64,000 nucleotides of DNA from Heterodera schachtii (Eukaryota > Nematoda > Chromadorea > Rhabditida > Heteroderidae). Position numbers and translations under genes: made by a program. Where the stretch lies: contig SIJG01000196.1 of the NCBI GenBank assembly GCA_023374025.1, positions 62,001 through 126,000 of the forward strand. Reading direction: 5' to 3'. This document shows positions 49,026 to 60,341 of the stretch, piece by piece; position 1 is the stretch's first letter; each line of letters starts with the position of its first letter. Under the pieces are notes generated by a model that saw only the letters and a list, made by a program, of their open reading frames with translations, was not told the DNA's origin and searched no databases.

Positions 49026-52000
49026 TTTTCAAGTTTTCTTAATACTGAAAAATGAATTACTTTAACAGTTCTAATTGTTTATTGAAATCTAAAAGCAAAA
49101 AATTAATCTGAGAATTTTAAAAATAATTAAATTTTGACTTGGCATTGCGTTTATTGGATTTTTCCTTAGATTGTATTATTGCAGAATTTTTAAGAATTTT
49201 TTCCATTAAACCATACATTTCAAAAAAAAAGACGTTTTTTTTTTTACTTTTTTAATTTTCGTATTTATTTCATAAAAACTTTTCATCTGCTTAGGTTTGG
49301 CTTGTAAATTTGAGTTTCTTTGGTTAACAAGAACTCTCAGTGTCTGTGGTTAATTGGCTGATAATCTCCAATTAAAATGACTAATTTATCATTGTAATTT
49401 TTTTTTTCAACAAAACTCCTTTCTTTATTTTAATTTAATTTTTCTCCACTAATTCATCATTTGTTCACCTTAAAATTAGTTTGTTAGTTTTGTTTGTATA
49501 TTTTTCTAAAATTATTTTCATAAATTTTATTAATTTAAAATTATATCGTAGTATTTTTATGTTTTAATTTGTTAAATTTTTTTATTTTTTTAAAAATCTT
49601 TATTATTAAACGTCATTTATTTATTGAAAATAAAATAATATTTAATCCTTATTTTAAAAAAAAAATACTTCGTTGAAAATTTGTCGCTTATATGCAATTA
49701 AAATGCGAAATTATTTATTTATTGTTTTTAAAATAATTTTTACTGTGTATATTATTGTTTGGATCTATTATTCTAATTTTATAATATGGTAAATTTCAAT
49801 TTTATAATAATTTTTTCAAAAGAATTTTCTTTTTTTCCAATGTCTGATCATAATTCAATTGGATAAATAATTTTGTATTTTTAAAATTGTAATAACATTA
49901 TTAAAAATTTTAATTTTAATGAATAAATATATAAATTGTTATAAAATATTTCATTTAAAATTTTATTAATTTAGCTGCTAAGGAAAATGTGAAAGTTGAT
50001 ATTTGTAAAATCAGTTTAGTAGATAATGAAAAGAGAATTATTTATAAAGTAAGCTGATTATTTTATAAATGACTTTTTTTTAATTAAAAATTAATTAATT
50101 AAATACTTTATAATTGGATTTATTTAATTATTGTTTTTTGTTTGTTTGTCTAATACTAGCGCCGTTAGAAAACAAAAATGTGTAAGCCATAAATTCATTA
50201 CTTGACTCAGTTCAATCCAATTAATATTTCATGATAACATTCAATAGCTTATTTGTCTTCTAACTAAATATCATTTTTCAAAATTTTTTTTCCTAATTGT
50301 AAAAAAATTATTGTAGTCAATTTTTGGGCATAACTTTTTTGAACCAAAAATAAGTTCTTTTGCGAAAGTTTCTGAAGAAAAATTGAAGTATCTAAAACAT
50401 TTTGTGAAACGATTAAATTAAATTTAACTTTTTTCTGAATATTTGAAAAAAATAAATTGTTTAATATTTAATTTCTCTTTTTTTGCTTATAAATAAAAAT
50501 ATTATTTTGATTTTTATTTTTTTTAAATTATTTCATCATATGAATGACATAATATTATTTTGTTATTTTGTTTATATTGATAATATTTTAGACCATTTAT
50601 AATGCTTTAATTAGTTTTCAAATATCATTCAATAAATTAAATTATTTTATTTTTGTTTCCATTTTATAAAAATCTTTGTTATTGACGTCATTTATTTAAT
50701 GAAAAATAAAATCATATTTAAACCTTGTTTAAAATTTTTTTGAATTTCGTTTTGCTTTTGGTTTTTTTTCAGCATACTTATTTTAATCTAATTTGTTTAA
50801 AAATGCTTTACTTTATCTAATTTTTCTGAATATTCGTTTGTTTAAAACATTTTTTGTTGTGCAGTAAAAATCCGCAATTATTAATTTCTTCTTTTTTATG
50901 CTATTATTGTTACTGTAAATATTATTGTTTAAAGCGTTATATAATTTATGAATCATTAAATACCTATTAATTTAGTAAAGGTTTTTTGCTTGTTAATTTA
51001 TACAAACGTTACAAATATTTATTAAAATGTTTTTGTTTAAGTAATATTACCATTATTTAGATTTTTAAATTTTAATGAATAAATATGAATTTTGTTAAAT
51101 TCGGTTCTTCATAATAATAAAGTCCAAAATAGTGATGAATACTGACATAATTATCAGCCAAAAATTGAGCTAAAATAATTTTAATTTACTGCTTTCAGTT
51201 TCAAATGAGGTACATTTTCAAATTTTGATTGAATTATATTTTAAATTTAAAAAACAAAATAACCAAAAATTTAAAAAAAAAATTCTATAAGACTGAAAAT
51301 GTTGACTAATATCAAGTGTATTTATAATATATTACTAAAAATTTTGTTGTGAAAAAAATAATAAACTAAATATATGCATTTAATTCTAAAACATAATTAC
51401 ATTAATTCCTATTAAATTTAAAAACAAAAAGTAATAAATTTATGAAGGCAACAAAAATTACCGAAAATAAATTGGTCATCAAGAGAGATAATTTGCTAAA
51501 TATTATTATTTAATCTTCAAAATTTAATAAAACTTAATAATTATAAATATATGACTACAAAGCAATGGGATGCTAATCATAATATCATTCAGTAAAATAT
51601 TCATTTGGCTGAAATTATGAGTGCACAATTTAATAAAATAGATTTAAAAATAATAAATTTATTAAAAAATCTAAAAAGTAATATTTTCATGAAAATTCAC
51701 GTTTTTAAATAAAAAAATTTACAATTTGTCTAATAGTCAGTCATTTACTAAAAGAAAAAAAAATTCGGTTTTTAAAATTTCGTCTAGTTCTTTTCAAGAA
51801 TTACTATTAAGTTATTTGTAAATAATTGCAAAAAAAACCAAAATATGTGAAATGCTTAGTTTTCATAATAAAATATTTTTTTAAATCATTTTTTAAATTT
51901 AAAAAGAAATTTAATAATTCAACCAGAATAAAAATTATAAATAATAATTACAATTTAATGTAATAAAAAATGATCCATTTACTTAATTATTTAATCAATG

Positions 52001-55000
52001 GCTCTTTTTACTTTTTTTAATTCGAAATTAATTGAATGTTCTCATTTAATTGAAGCATTATGAATACACAAAGCAATCACATTTATTATTATTACTTTTC
52101 AATATTTATTAAATAAAATTCGGCAATTAATTAAAAATATAGGGACAAACGAAAAAAAATTTAAAATGTTCGAGAAAGGTGAATTTGCTTTTTTGAGCAG
52201 TAGCACGATAAATTTATAATCATTTTTATCAATTTATAGCACAAATCTTTTCTTCTAACCAGCCCAAATATTTTTAAAAATATATTTAGAATTTTACAAA
52301 AAAAAAAAAAAAAAGCTAAATACTATTTTTTAATCAAAGCGAAAATTTTTTTAAATTTTATTATGTATAAAATATACATTCATAGATTACTTAACCTTTT
52401 TTACTATTTTAAAATTATTATTTTTTCATAATATTGTAAAGTAATTTTGAGTAAATTTTTAATGATAATAATCTAATGTGTGTTAAGGCTTTCAGAAAAA
52501 ATACAAATTTATTAGGTGGGACAAATCTGGGGAGCTACGTGGTCACATTTTGGTGGCTTGAAAGAGGGTATGCAAATCTACGAAAAGCCAATAGTCACTT
52601 TTTTAAATGATATAATTATATCGCAATTCATTTCGGAATACAAATTAATCTTTTAATTAAATAAATTAATTGCAAATAAAAGTATTAAATAATATGTATC
52701 TTTAAATGGAAATAAAATTGATCTAGGTGAGAAAATATTAGCAAATTGGATCAAAATTTTAAAGCTTTAATTCAAAAAGATAAAAATATAATATGTTTTG
52801 CCTTAGTATTTTTATTAATTAACAAATATTTTGAAGAAAAACTATAATTAATCACTAGAGATTTTTCAAATAAATTGAATAAGAAAATTTTAAAAGAAAG
52901 GAACATAATAAAAAACAGTGATTAAATAATTCACCCATTTCTTATGCATTTATTAAAGTTTCATTTATATGCACTTACACAATAAATCCACGTTAACAAC
53001 AGTTGCACTATTGGAGAAATCATCGAGAAAAAAATAATTAAACCAAATGACTAAAAATTGAAATATTAATGATACCTTAATTATTAATAGAAATCTAAAA
53101 ATTAAAAAGAATTTGATGGACGAAATAAACACAGGAGGAACAAAGATTAAAAGCTTTCGTGTGGAGTTTTCAACGAGAATATAAAATAAAAGAAAAAATA
53201 TAAAAATAGCAATGGTAAAAATATTTCCCGCATCTTAATAAATTTTATAAGAAAAAAGAAAAAAAAAACAAATTTTTTAATAATTTTTGCATAAAAAAAA
53301 CAAATCTAATAAACCTTAACCACAAAGAAACTAAATTTATAGAATTAAATAAGCGATAAGCAACAATGATTAAAATAGTTTAACATGAATTTGTATTTTC
53401 ATAAAATTCAAAACATATTTAAACTATTGCATTATGAAAGTATTTTTTTATCTTTAACAATCAAAATTTAATAAATAAATTCAATTAAAAAAAAAATTTT
53501 ACTACATATTATTTCAGATGGAATGGTTCTGGGAATAGACGATCAATGAACAAGAAAATATTTAATAAAAAATAAATATATCGCTTCATAATAGCTAAAA
53601 CTTTTAAAGAAAGAAAACTTACCTTATAATCGCAATTTTTAAAAATTTTAAATTATTTTTTAATATATTAAAAAAACCAAAAAATTTTTTCATGGTTATA
53701 ATGTAAAGAAATATAAAATAGTAAATTAAATAACATTTTTTCAAACTATTTTTAATATTGCTAAAAAACATTTCTGCTGTATGTGGAGACAAATATTTGA
53801 TTTGAAATTTAATTAAGGTTTACTTTAAAAGAATAAAAAATAAATAAATAGCGACATTTATAATTTGTGATATTTAGAGTAAAAACTTTGAATTTCCAAA
53901 AGAATATTTATTTATAAAAAAAGAAGCATAAAAGATGAAAAACATTAATAATAAATATTTAAATTGAATAACGCTGACTAAAAGAAAAGGATATTTTTTA
54001 AAATCTTGCTTCTCGAAGAAATTTAATAAATCTTATTTTGTAATAACTATTGTTAATTGATGAATCAAAAGTTAATAAATGATCAAATTCTTTTTGGCAA
54101 AAACCTTTAAATAATGATTTATATTAAACCTAATAATATTATATTTTTGCAAAATAAAATTTAAACCAAGTTTCACTACGCATGAAATTGCACTTGTTGT
54201 TCTTTGGCATATAATTTTTTTTTAATTAGCATTGTGAAAATAAATAAAAATATAAATTGAATAATAACCTTTGAAACAGCAATGGAGGCATATTTCTTTG
54301 CAGAAGACAAGAAGAATTGAAAATAATCTATAAAATAAACTAAGCCGACGGAAAATTAAAATCTAATAAAAATAAATAAAATAGATGCGTTTAATTAAAA
54401 AAAACTTAATTCTTTACTACTTTTTTAAGTGAATGAAACAAAATCTTATGCATTTCGATTTACTTAATGCGATCGACGACTTCCAAAAATATCGGATGGG
54501 CTTAATTTTGGGATTTTTTAGGTTAGCTTTTAATTTTCTATTTAATATAAAATATAAGATTACAAAAACTATTAAATGAATTGAGACAAAACGTCAAAAA
54601 ATGCCAAAAGATAAGAAAATTAAAAATTGAAGGATTACATTTTGTTAATTAATGTAAAAATATGGGCAAAATTTGGCATGAAACTCCAAAAAATGCCAAA
54701 ATATTGGTTTCAGTTGATGAATTTGGACAATAACTCGGAGGCTTTCCAGCATATTCCACATTTTCAAAGATATTCCCAAATTGAGCCAAATGATTTTGAT
54801 TTTTTAGACTAAAGTAAAAAAATAATTTTTTTCTTTAATAAAAGTTTTGCTGATTTCAAGTCAATTGAAGCTCATAAATGTCCCAGTTTTTTAGCTGGAA
54901 TTGTTTCCCGCACTAAACATTAATTTTCAAAATTTTCATTTCTTTCACCACTTTTTTGGCTAGGTCAAAATGATAGTGAAACCAAAATGTCATATGATAA

Positions 55001-55218
55001 TTATCATTTTTCATATCATTCCACTTCATTAGTACTGGTATGATAATCATTCACTTTTTCATCGTTAATTACCGCACTTTGTCCCCGGCATTGACCAGCA
55101 CAAAGCAGCACAAAATTTGATACGAAACTACGCTTTGCGCTTTATGCTTTGTATCATCAGTTGTCCATTTTTGTCAATTTTTATCTATGAAAATGAAATA
55201 ATTTTATGTACCAAATGG
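49026..55218. other. AT-rich non-coding stretch (T-rich then A-rich)
   Basis: No supported gene. The + strand is T-rich to about 51.1 kb, then A-rich to about 54.6 kb. Near 51430-51500 there is a direct relative of the 13.7-kb repeat (AAGAGAGATAATTTGCTAAA). An inverted-repeat-rich patch at 55080-55160 (GATACGAAACTACGC with GCTTTGTATC) ends the stretch. The open frame at 54627-54812 has no family resemblance. Confidence 0.6.
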
Positions 55219-55276
55219 AATAAAAGCAGGGTTGCCAGATTAAAATTTTAAAAAGCCTCATTTGGCAGGCAAAAAA

Positions 55277-55660
55277 CGGAGTAGGACAAAACGTCGTCAG
55301 CCAAAACGTCGTCGAACGAATTTTTCGACCATAACTTTTTTCTTTCTCAACCAAATTAAACATTCTTGGTATTATTCGAAAGCATTAGAAAATGCTATTA
55401 GCCTGCAAATTTTCAAAATTTTTTATTCATGCACAAAAAAAGCAGAGCAAAAAAAAGTTCGAATTACTGTGTTTTTGAGCTCCTTCTGGCCATAACTTTT
55501 TTGAAACTTAACGAAAATTTTTGAGATTTTACAAATTAATAATAAACACATAGAGCTATCGAACAACACCAACAATGCTTAATTTGATTGACAAGGAACA
55601 AAGTTATGGTTCAAAAAGTCTTCCGACGACTTCGGCCGACGACGTTTTGGGGTGCACCGG
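55277..55660. mobile_element. 384-bp foldback element with AAAACGTCGTC arms (nested)
   Basis: Flanked by the 8-bp duplication GCAAAAAA (55269-55276 and 55661-55668). The left arm CGGAGTAGGACAAAACGTCG and the inverse of the right arm CGGTGCACCCCAAAACGTCG lead into inverted copies of ACCATAACTTTTTTC and CATTCTTGGTATTATTCGAA. Same length, CGG/CCG-type ends, A-rich target and interior as the 17751 element, but a different arm word. Confidence 0.85.
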
Positions 55661-55882
55661 GCAAAAAAGCCTCATTTTGGGTCAAAAAGCCTCATTTTTA
55701 CAAAATTTATTCAAAACACGTTTAAAATGTTCAAATGTTATATTTTTGATTGTCCATGATCAATTTGAGCATTTTTTTATTAGAAAAAAGCATTTTTTGG
55801 GATTCTGAACATGAAAAACGAAGTGGATTTTTTGCGGCGCTTTTTCCAAAAAATTTTTGGGAAATGGGCGAGGGGAGAGGGT

Positions 55883-55908
55883 CTGGCGGTGCCGATAGAC
55901 GCTGCCGG
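55883..55908. repeat. GC hairpin module, copy 3
   Basis: CTGGCGGTGCC, loop GATA, GACGCTGCCGG: the 26-bp hairpin with substitutions on both arms. Followed by AAAAATTTTG and GCGATTTGTTAACAGATTTT, the conserved flank. Confidence 0.8.
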
Positions 55909-56018
55909 GAAAAATTTTGTAATTTTAAATGCGATTTGTTAACAGATTTTGTCCGAAAAATGACCAAATTTTGCGATTTTGAGCAAATTTTTGCTTGTAA
56001 ATTCAGGATTTTTACTGT

Positions 56019-56044
56019 CCGGTGGTGCCGATAGGCGCCGCCGG
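56019..56044. repeat. GC hairpin module, copy 4
   Basis: CCGGTGGTGCC, loop GATA, GGCGCCGCCGG. Second copy in the same element, 111 bp beyond the previous end, in the same orientation. Confidence 0.85.
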
Positions 56045-56878
56045 GGGAAAAATTAAGAATTTTGACCATATTTTTAGCATATTTTCATTAAAAAAATTCT
56101 TTATTTTTCGGTTTTTCTCAAAAAACCACAAAAAGCCTCAAAATTTCTCAAAAAAACCACAAAAAGCCTCAAAGCCTCATTTTGAAAATTTAGCCTCATT
56201 GACCTATCAAAAAACCACAAAATGAGGCTAAAGCCTCAGACCTGGCTACCCTGAATAAAAGGGCTTTTATAAAGGTTTTTTCCTCTGACTTAATTATTTT
56301 ATATAAAAATTTTTTACACTAAAGTGAGGCCCGACGTATTGGTACATATATATATATATGCAGGGCTCCAAGTGACATTTTTCAAAATTTGGTATTTCAA
56401 ATTTTGTTAAGAAAATTTAATGTTTTGAAGTAGAGTTGAGCGGGACCGGGAAATTTGACAAAAACCGGGACCGGGACTTGCCGGGACTAGAAAAGTCGGG
56501 ACCGGGACCGGGACCTCGATTTTCGTCCGGGACCGGGACCGGGACCACGAGAAAAGCCGGGACCGGGACCAACCGGGACTTTTCCCAAGTGAAATTTTTT
56601 TTGAAAAAAAATTTAAAAATTTGAGTGCACTTTGTTACGAAAATTGCCTATATACAAAAATGTACCCATAAAATTTTTTAATTTTCGTTTCGAGGAGGAA
56701 TTCAAGTAAATTTTTAAAAATTTTCATTTCGGGGGGGGGGGATCTTGGAATTTCTGTCCAAAATTCTGGATTTTTTAAATAAATTAACAATCTTTTAAAT
56801 CTTTTGCTTTTAAATCGCTGTTTTTGTGGCGCTGTTTTTTCGAGAAAATTTTTTAGGAACATTGGGAGGGGGCGGGGT

Positions 56879-56904
56879 CCGGCGGTGCCGATAGGCGCCG
56901 CCGG
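56879..56904. repeat. GC hairpin module, copy 5
   Basis: The consensus form: CCGGCGGTGCC, loop GATA, GGCGCCGCCGG. Preceded by GGGAGGGGGCGGGGT and followed by TATGTTAACAGAATTTGCC. Confidence 0.9.
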
Positions 56905-57086
56905 AAAAATTTTTAAATTTTGAATGGAATATGTTAACAGAATTTGCCAAAAAATGACCAAATATTAAGTTAATTTGTGGGTTTTTAGGCTGTTTAAAAA
57001 TGAAAAAAAAATTTTAAGTTGAAATATTTTTTATTAATTAAGTTCAATTAAAATAAATGGTAAAGAAAATATAAAAAAATTTCTTT

Positions 57087-57158
57087 TCCATCGAGGAATT
57101 GAACCCAAGAAAAGACCACCGAAGGTCAGAAGGTTTAGCCACTACACCACATAAGATC
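57087..57158 (-). pseudogene. tRNA-like segment with A- and B-box (SINE-like relic)
   Basis: On the minus strand TGGTGTAGTGGCTAA (from 57149) matches an internal Pol III A box and D-arm as in Glu/Gln tRNAs, and GGGTTCAATTCC (57106-57095) matches a B box and T-arm. Spacing of about 31 bases between boxes is normal for a tRNA. GACC/GGTC could form part of an anticodon stem, but the T stem is imperfect and I see no good acceptor stem. It therefore looks like a tRNA pseudogene or a tRNA-derived SINE head captured inside the GGGACC-word element. Confidence 0.45.
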
Positions 57159-57567
57159 ACGAAGGACCACTTTAAATGAAATAAATAATTTAATTTTTTT
57201 TTTCAAAAATTTCTCCTTCTCACCAATTCTTTTCTCATTTCTCACCCAGACCCCCATTCTTACCACTGCTTATTTAGTCCCGCCGGGACCGGGACTGGCA
57301 AAACCGGGACCGGGATTTCTGTTTTTCCAAAAACCGGTCCCGGTCCCGGTCCCGCTCAACTCTATTTTGAAGTCATAAATGTACTGAGATGGATAAACTA
57401 ATTAGGTAGTTAATTAATAAACAACTATCTTTGAGGGATTTTTTCCAAAAATTAGCATAAATCTGCCAATCAGCATCTCAACAAAAAAAATCAGCTTTGA
57501 CCTCTTAAAATTAGCAACAACAAAAAAAATGCTGATAAATCAGTAGAATGGGAGCCCTGGATATATG

Positions 57568-58324
57568 TAAATAGGTTTAACGTGTGGAAACTTTTTTTAC
57601 TGAATTTGTTAAAATGTTCAAAAATGAAAAATCCTTCATTCCTTTCCCTTCCCCCACAATTGCCAATTGAGGTAGCACAGTCTATTTTTGGCATTTTATC
57701 TTCAAATTGTTTGCTTGTTATCCTGGCATTTCTCCAATGCCAAAACATTTGGCCCTTTTCTGTGCCCCCAACACTTCCTCAGCTGTATTTGACCCCGTTT
57801 TTGCGTCCCTCCCCCATTTGTTCATTCTTTCCATCAATACATCGCCCCATCCCTCAACACCACCAACATTCATTCATTCTTCCATTCTCCCCCCCCCCGT
57901 CACCCGATTTTGTTGCCCATCGATTCACACGACGATTCGCCTCATCTCCTCGCCTCATCAGCCCAAATGTTCCGTCAATTTTTCTTTGGGTGGGCAGCAA
58001 AAAGTACACTCCAAATTCACACTAAATAAATGCTCATTTGGCCATATTATTATCAGCAGAGGGTACCCCACAGTCTGTCCTTATTCTTTTGCAATTTTCC
58101 AATTTATTTAACAATTTTTAAATAATTTTCTTTTTATATTTGAAATTTCCCCAGCTTTTTTGACTATCCAAACTGTCCATAATGCACTTTTGTTCAAATG
58201 CATAACTTTGAAGTCCTTTTGTCTTAAAAGGTGGAATAATAGAGGGAGTGTACAAATTTTAAAATTTTGACAAATCTGAATTGGCAGAGAGCAATCGATA
58301 ATAAATAGAACCTGGTTTCAGTAC
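57568..58324. other. Moderate-GC region, no supported gene
   Basis: Base composition changes here toward the genic end of the window. Overlapping plus-strand frames (57582-58111) are rich in Pro, Ser, His and Phe and come from C-rich, CATT-rich text such as CACCAACATTCATTCATTC. They lack recognisable motifs and consistent splice sites. ACTAAATAAATGCTC near 58020 could be a polyadenylation signal but has no supported upstream exon. Confidence 0.5.
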
Positions 58325-58578
58325 CAGGCCCGTAACCACGGGGGGGGGGGGGGTAATTGGTGCTCCAACCTCCCGAAAAAAATTATATTTGTTAACTGAA
58401 AGTGGGTATTTTTTAAATTTATTTCAATTTTCTTAATAAATTGACCCGAAATTTTCTAACCGCCTGACCAATTTTCTTTTTCCAAAATTTGGTCTCAAAA
58501 TGTCCAAAATTTCTCGTCCGGCGCCGAATTTTAGGTCAATTATAAAATTTTTAGGTCCGAATTCGATTGCCGCTCCTG
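58325..58578. mobile_element. Possible hAT-like MITE, CAGGCCCGTAACCACGGGG
   Basis: The left edge CAGGCCCGTAACCACG followed by a 14-base G run is a familiar form of hAT MITE end. GCCGCTCCTG at 58569-58578 is a possible but weak partner. No target duplication is visible, so the right boundary is uncertain. Confidence 0.45.
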
Positions 58579-58764
58579 AAATTTTTTTCTGATACGTAAG
58601 GGGAAATTAGAAATCTGCGGAAACTCATCACAATTCCAAAATCCCTGTCAAGAAAAGCAAAAATTCATTTTCGAAAAATATAAGCTGAAAATTTCTGCCG
58701 AATATAAGCAGCTATGACCAAATAAAAACCCAAACATTAGTGCTAAAAATATGGTTAAATTAAC

Positions 58765-59412
58765 CACTTCTCTACTCGCGCTCTCAGAGTGACCCACAAT
58801 ACGGTCGGTTCCTCCCCAGTTGGAGTCGGTGTGAAAAATTAACCACACACAGTTCTGCGTTAAGAAATTCGAAAAAGGAACGGTGGTGAGAAAGCCGCGG
58901 CACTATTGGGCGGAATGTATGCGGAAAGATTGGCTGAAAATGCGCCATTGCTTGCCGAGGAACATTGAACCATTGCGGAGACACAAAATGGTGCAGAAGT
59001 TGAAGTGGCAAGCGGATTGACTGAAAGGCACGCAAAACAGGACGGAAAAGACGGGAGCGCAGAATTTGTTGCATAACTGGCGGTGGTGGCGGTGGCTGAT
59101 CCGCAATAACACTGTACATTGTGTTGATCTCGGCGTTGTCGATGTTCTAAACGTAGGTTTAAAAAGTATAGGCTTAAAATGCTTAAGTTAAGTGAGGAAT
59201 AGCTTTTTTTTTTACAAAAATTGACTAAATTTTTTGTTTTAAATTACTTCGCTTTTCCAACGATTTGCTCGATTTGTAAAATGGAGTAAACGGTAAAACA
59301 AAGAGTTTGTGCTGATCAAAGTTTTTCGGCAAAAAGAGTCGGAAACGAAATGGGACAATTCGTCACTTAGTTCGGGAGGGAAAGCACGCCACTTTTTTGG
59401 CAAGTGCTCCAT
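58765..59412 (-). pseudogene. Truncated duplicate of the 63549 gene (exons 1-2 only)
   Basis: Exon 1 (59412-59248) starts at ATG and encodes 55 codons beginning MEHLPKKWRAFPPELSDELS; the donor GTAATT follows codon 55. Exon 2 (59146-58765) starts after CGTTTAG. Its opening stays in frame with exon 1, whereas copy 2 has an extra base there. Toward its 3' end copy 1 has several small insertions (for example ACTCCAACTGGGGAGG against ACTCAACTGGGAGG) that replace the HRLNWEDRR reading by a short frameshifted tail and a stop near 58784. The homology ends in intron 2, so exons 3 onward are absent. I conclude it is a 5'-partial pseudogene, though expression of a truncated product cannot be excluded. 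Confidence 0.7.
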
Positions 59413-59728
59413 GGGACAATTAGCAATTTTATTAGCGATGGGATAAGGGGACAATTTAAAAGGAAAGTGTAGGCTAAATGGAAACGGAAGAAATCATTAA
59501 AAGGTAAAATTCAAAAATCGATTAATTTTTGTTGGGGAAGAATTTTACACATAAAATTCATAAAATGAAGGAGGGATTCGTTTAGCAACTGAATGAATAT
59601 GCGAATGTGTGTGTATGTACCTGATCATGCGTAGTGTTTATATAATACGGGAATTCCATGCCGTAATATGAAGAAGAAGACAATTAAAGCAACAAATATT
59701 TAAGAATTATGTATGTAAATGTGAATAC
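59413..59728. promoter_or_regulatory. Upstream region of the duplicated gene, copy 1
   Basis: Intergenic DNA between the minus-strand start at 59412 and the inserted element, conserved with 63550-63863. It contains GTTTATATAATACGGG (59637-59652), a TATA-like string, and ACACATAAAATTCATAAAAT. Function as a promoter is inference from position and conservation only. Confidence 0.35.
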
Positions 59729-60182
59729 TAGAGACCGGAAATTTCAAATTTGCGGATCCCGCTGCGGGATTGGAACTAGAGACCGGAAATTTCAAATTTG
59801 CGGATCCCGCTGCGGGATTGGAACTCAAAATTTTTTGCGGGACGGGATCCCGCGGGATTAATCCCGCAAATCCCGCATTTAAAATTTGCGGGATCCCGCG
59901 CGGGATTGCGGGATTTTGGAAAATTCGAAAAAAATTTAATTAAATTTCAAAAAAATTTCTAAAAATCAAAAAAAACACGAAATTTTGAAAAATAAATTTT
60001 TAGGGGCTGGCGGGATGCATTAAAAGGGGCTGATGGGTCGACTAAGACTTTTCAAATGGATCGGACTGTAAAAATTTGATCGGGAATCAAATTATTAATG
60101 GTCCATAAATTGACTATTTTTTTGCTTTTCAAAACCGCTTTTTTTGCGGCGCAATTTTCCAAAAAACTAGGAACAGGAGGGT

Positions 60183-60207
60183 CCGGCGGTGCCGACGGCA
60201 CCGCCGG
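60183..60207. repeat. GC hairpin module, copy 6 (perfect stem)
   Basis: CCGGCGGTGCC, loop GAC, GGCACCGCCGG: here the arms pair perfectly over 11 bp, the G-T pair of the other copies being replaced by A-T. Preceded by GGAACAGGAGGGT. Confidence 0.9.
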
Positions 60208-60315
60208 AGAAATTTTTTGAAAATTTAATGCGATTTGTTACAGATTTTGTCTAAAATTGACCAAATGTCACAGTTTTTGACCCAATTTCTAAAGGATTAT
60301 TAAGTAAAAGCCGAT

Positions 60316-60341
60316 CCGGCGGTGCCGATAGGCGCCGCCGG
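60316..60341. repeat. GC hairpin module, copy 7
   Basis: Consensus form with GATA loop, 108 bp after the previous copy and in the same orientation. Two copies per element is also the state in the 55227 element. Confidence 0.9.

Larger units (their letters stand above)
55227..56253. mobile_element. hAT-like element with AAAAAGCCTCA words
   Basis: 1027 bp between perfect 8-bp duplications AATAAAAG (55219-55226 and 56254-56261). Ends CAGGGTTGCCAG and CTGGCTACCCTG. The interior iterates AAAAAGCCTCATTT on both sides and carries two GC hairpin modules (55883-55908 and 56019-56044). A separate 384-bp element is inserted near the left end. Overlapping frames at 55575-56225 on both strands are repeat shadows. 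Confidence 0.9.
56431..57364. mobile_element. hAT-like element with GGGACCGGGACC arms (nested)
   Basis: 934 bp with perfect 8-bp duplications TTTTGAAG (56423-56430 and 57365-57372). Ends TAGAGTTGAGCGGGACCGGG and its inverse CCCGGTCCCGCTCAACTCTA. The arms are arrays of GGGACCGGGACC (56444-56585) and the inverse (57285-57356). The interior holds a 10-bp G run near 56731, a GC hairpin module at 56879-56904 and a tRNA-like segment at 57087-57158. The minus-strand frame at 56635-56961 spans the module and is not a gene. Confidence 0.9.
56361..57559. mobile_element. hAT-like MITE (CAGGGCTCC ends) hosting a nested element
   Basis: Ends CAGGGCTCCAAGTGAC and GAATGGGAGCCCTG, flanked by TATATATG (56353-56360) and GATATATG (57560-57567), matching at 7 of 8. 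Without the nested 934-bp insertion the host element would be about 257 bp. The right part contains AATCAGCATCTCAAC and AAATGCTGATAAATCAG. Confidence 0.8.

Noticed and set aside
55575..56225. Several frames with GGADRRCREKF-like text
   Set aside because: They are readings through the GC hairpin modules and AAAGCCTCA words of a non-autonomous element.
57582..58111. Pro/Ser-rich frames of 134 and 147 codons
   Set aside because: Two frames are open at once over C-rich low-complexity text with no motif or splice-site support.
58897..59119. Alternative frames in exon 2 (HRHHRQLCNKFC-type)
   Set aside because: They stop early and do not join the downstream exons, whereas the chosen frame continues in phase to exon 3 in copy 2.
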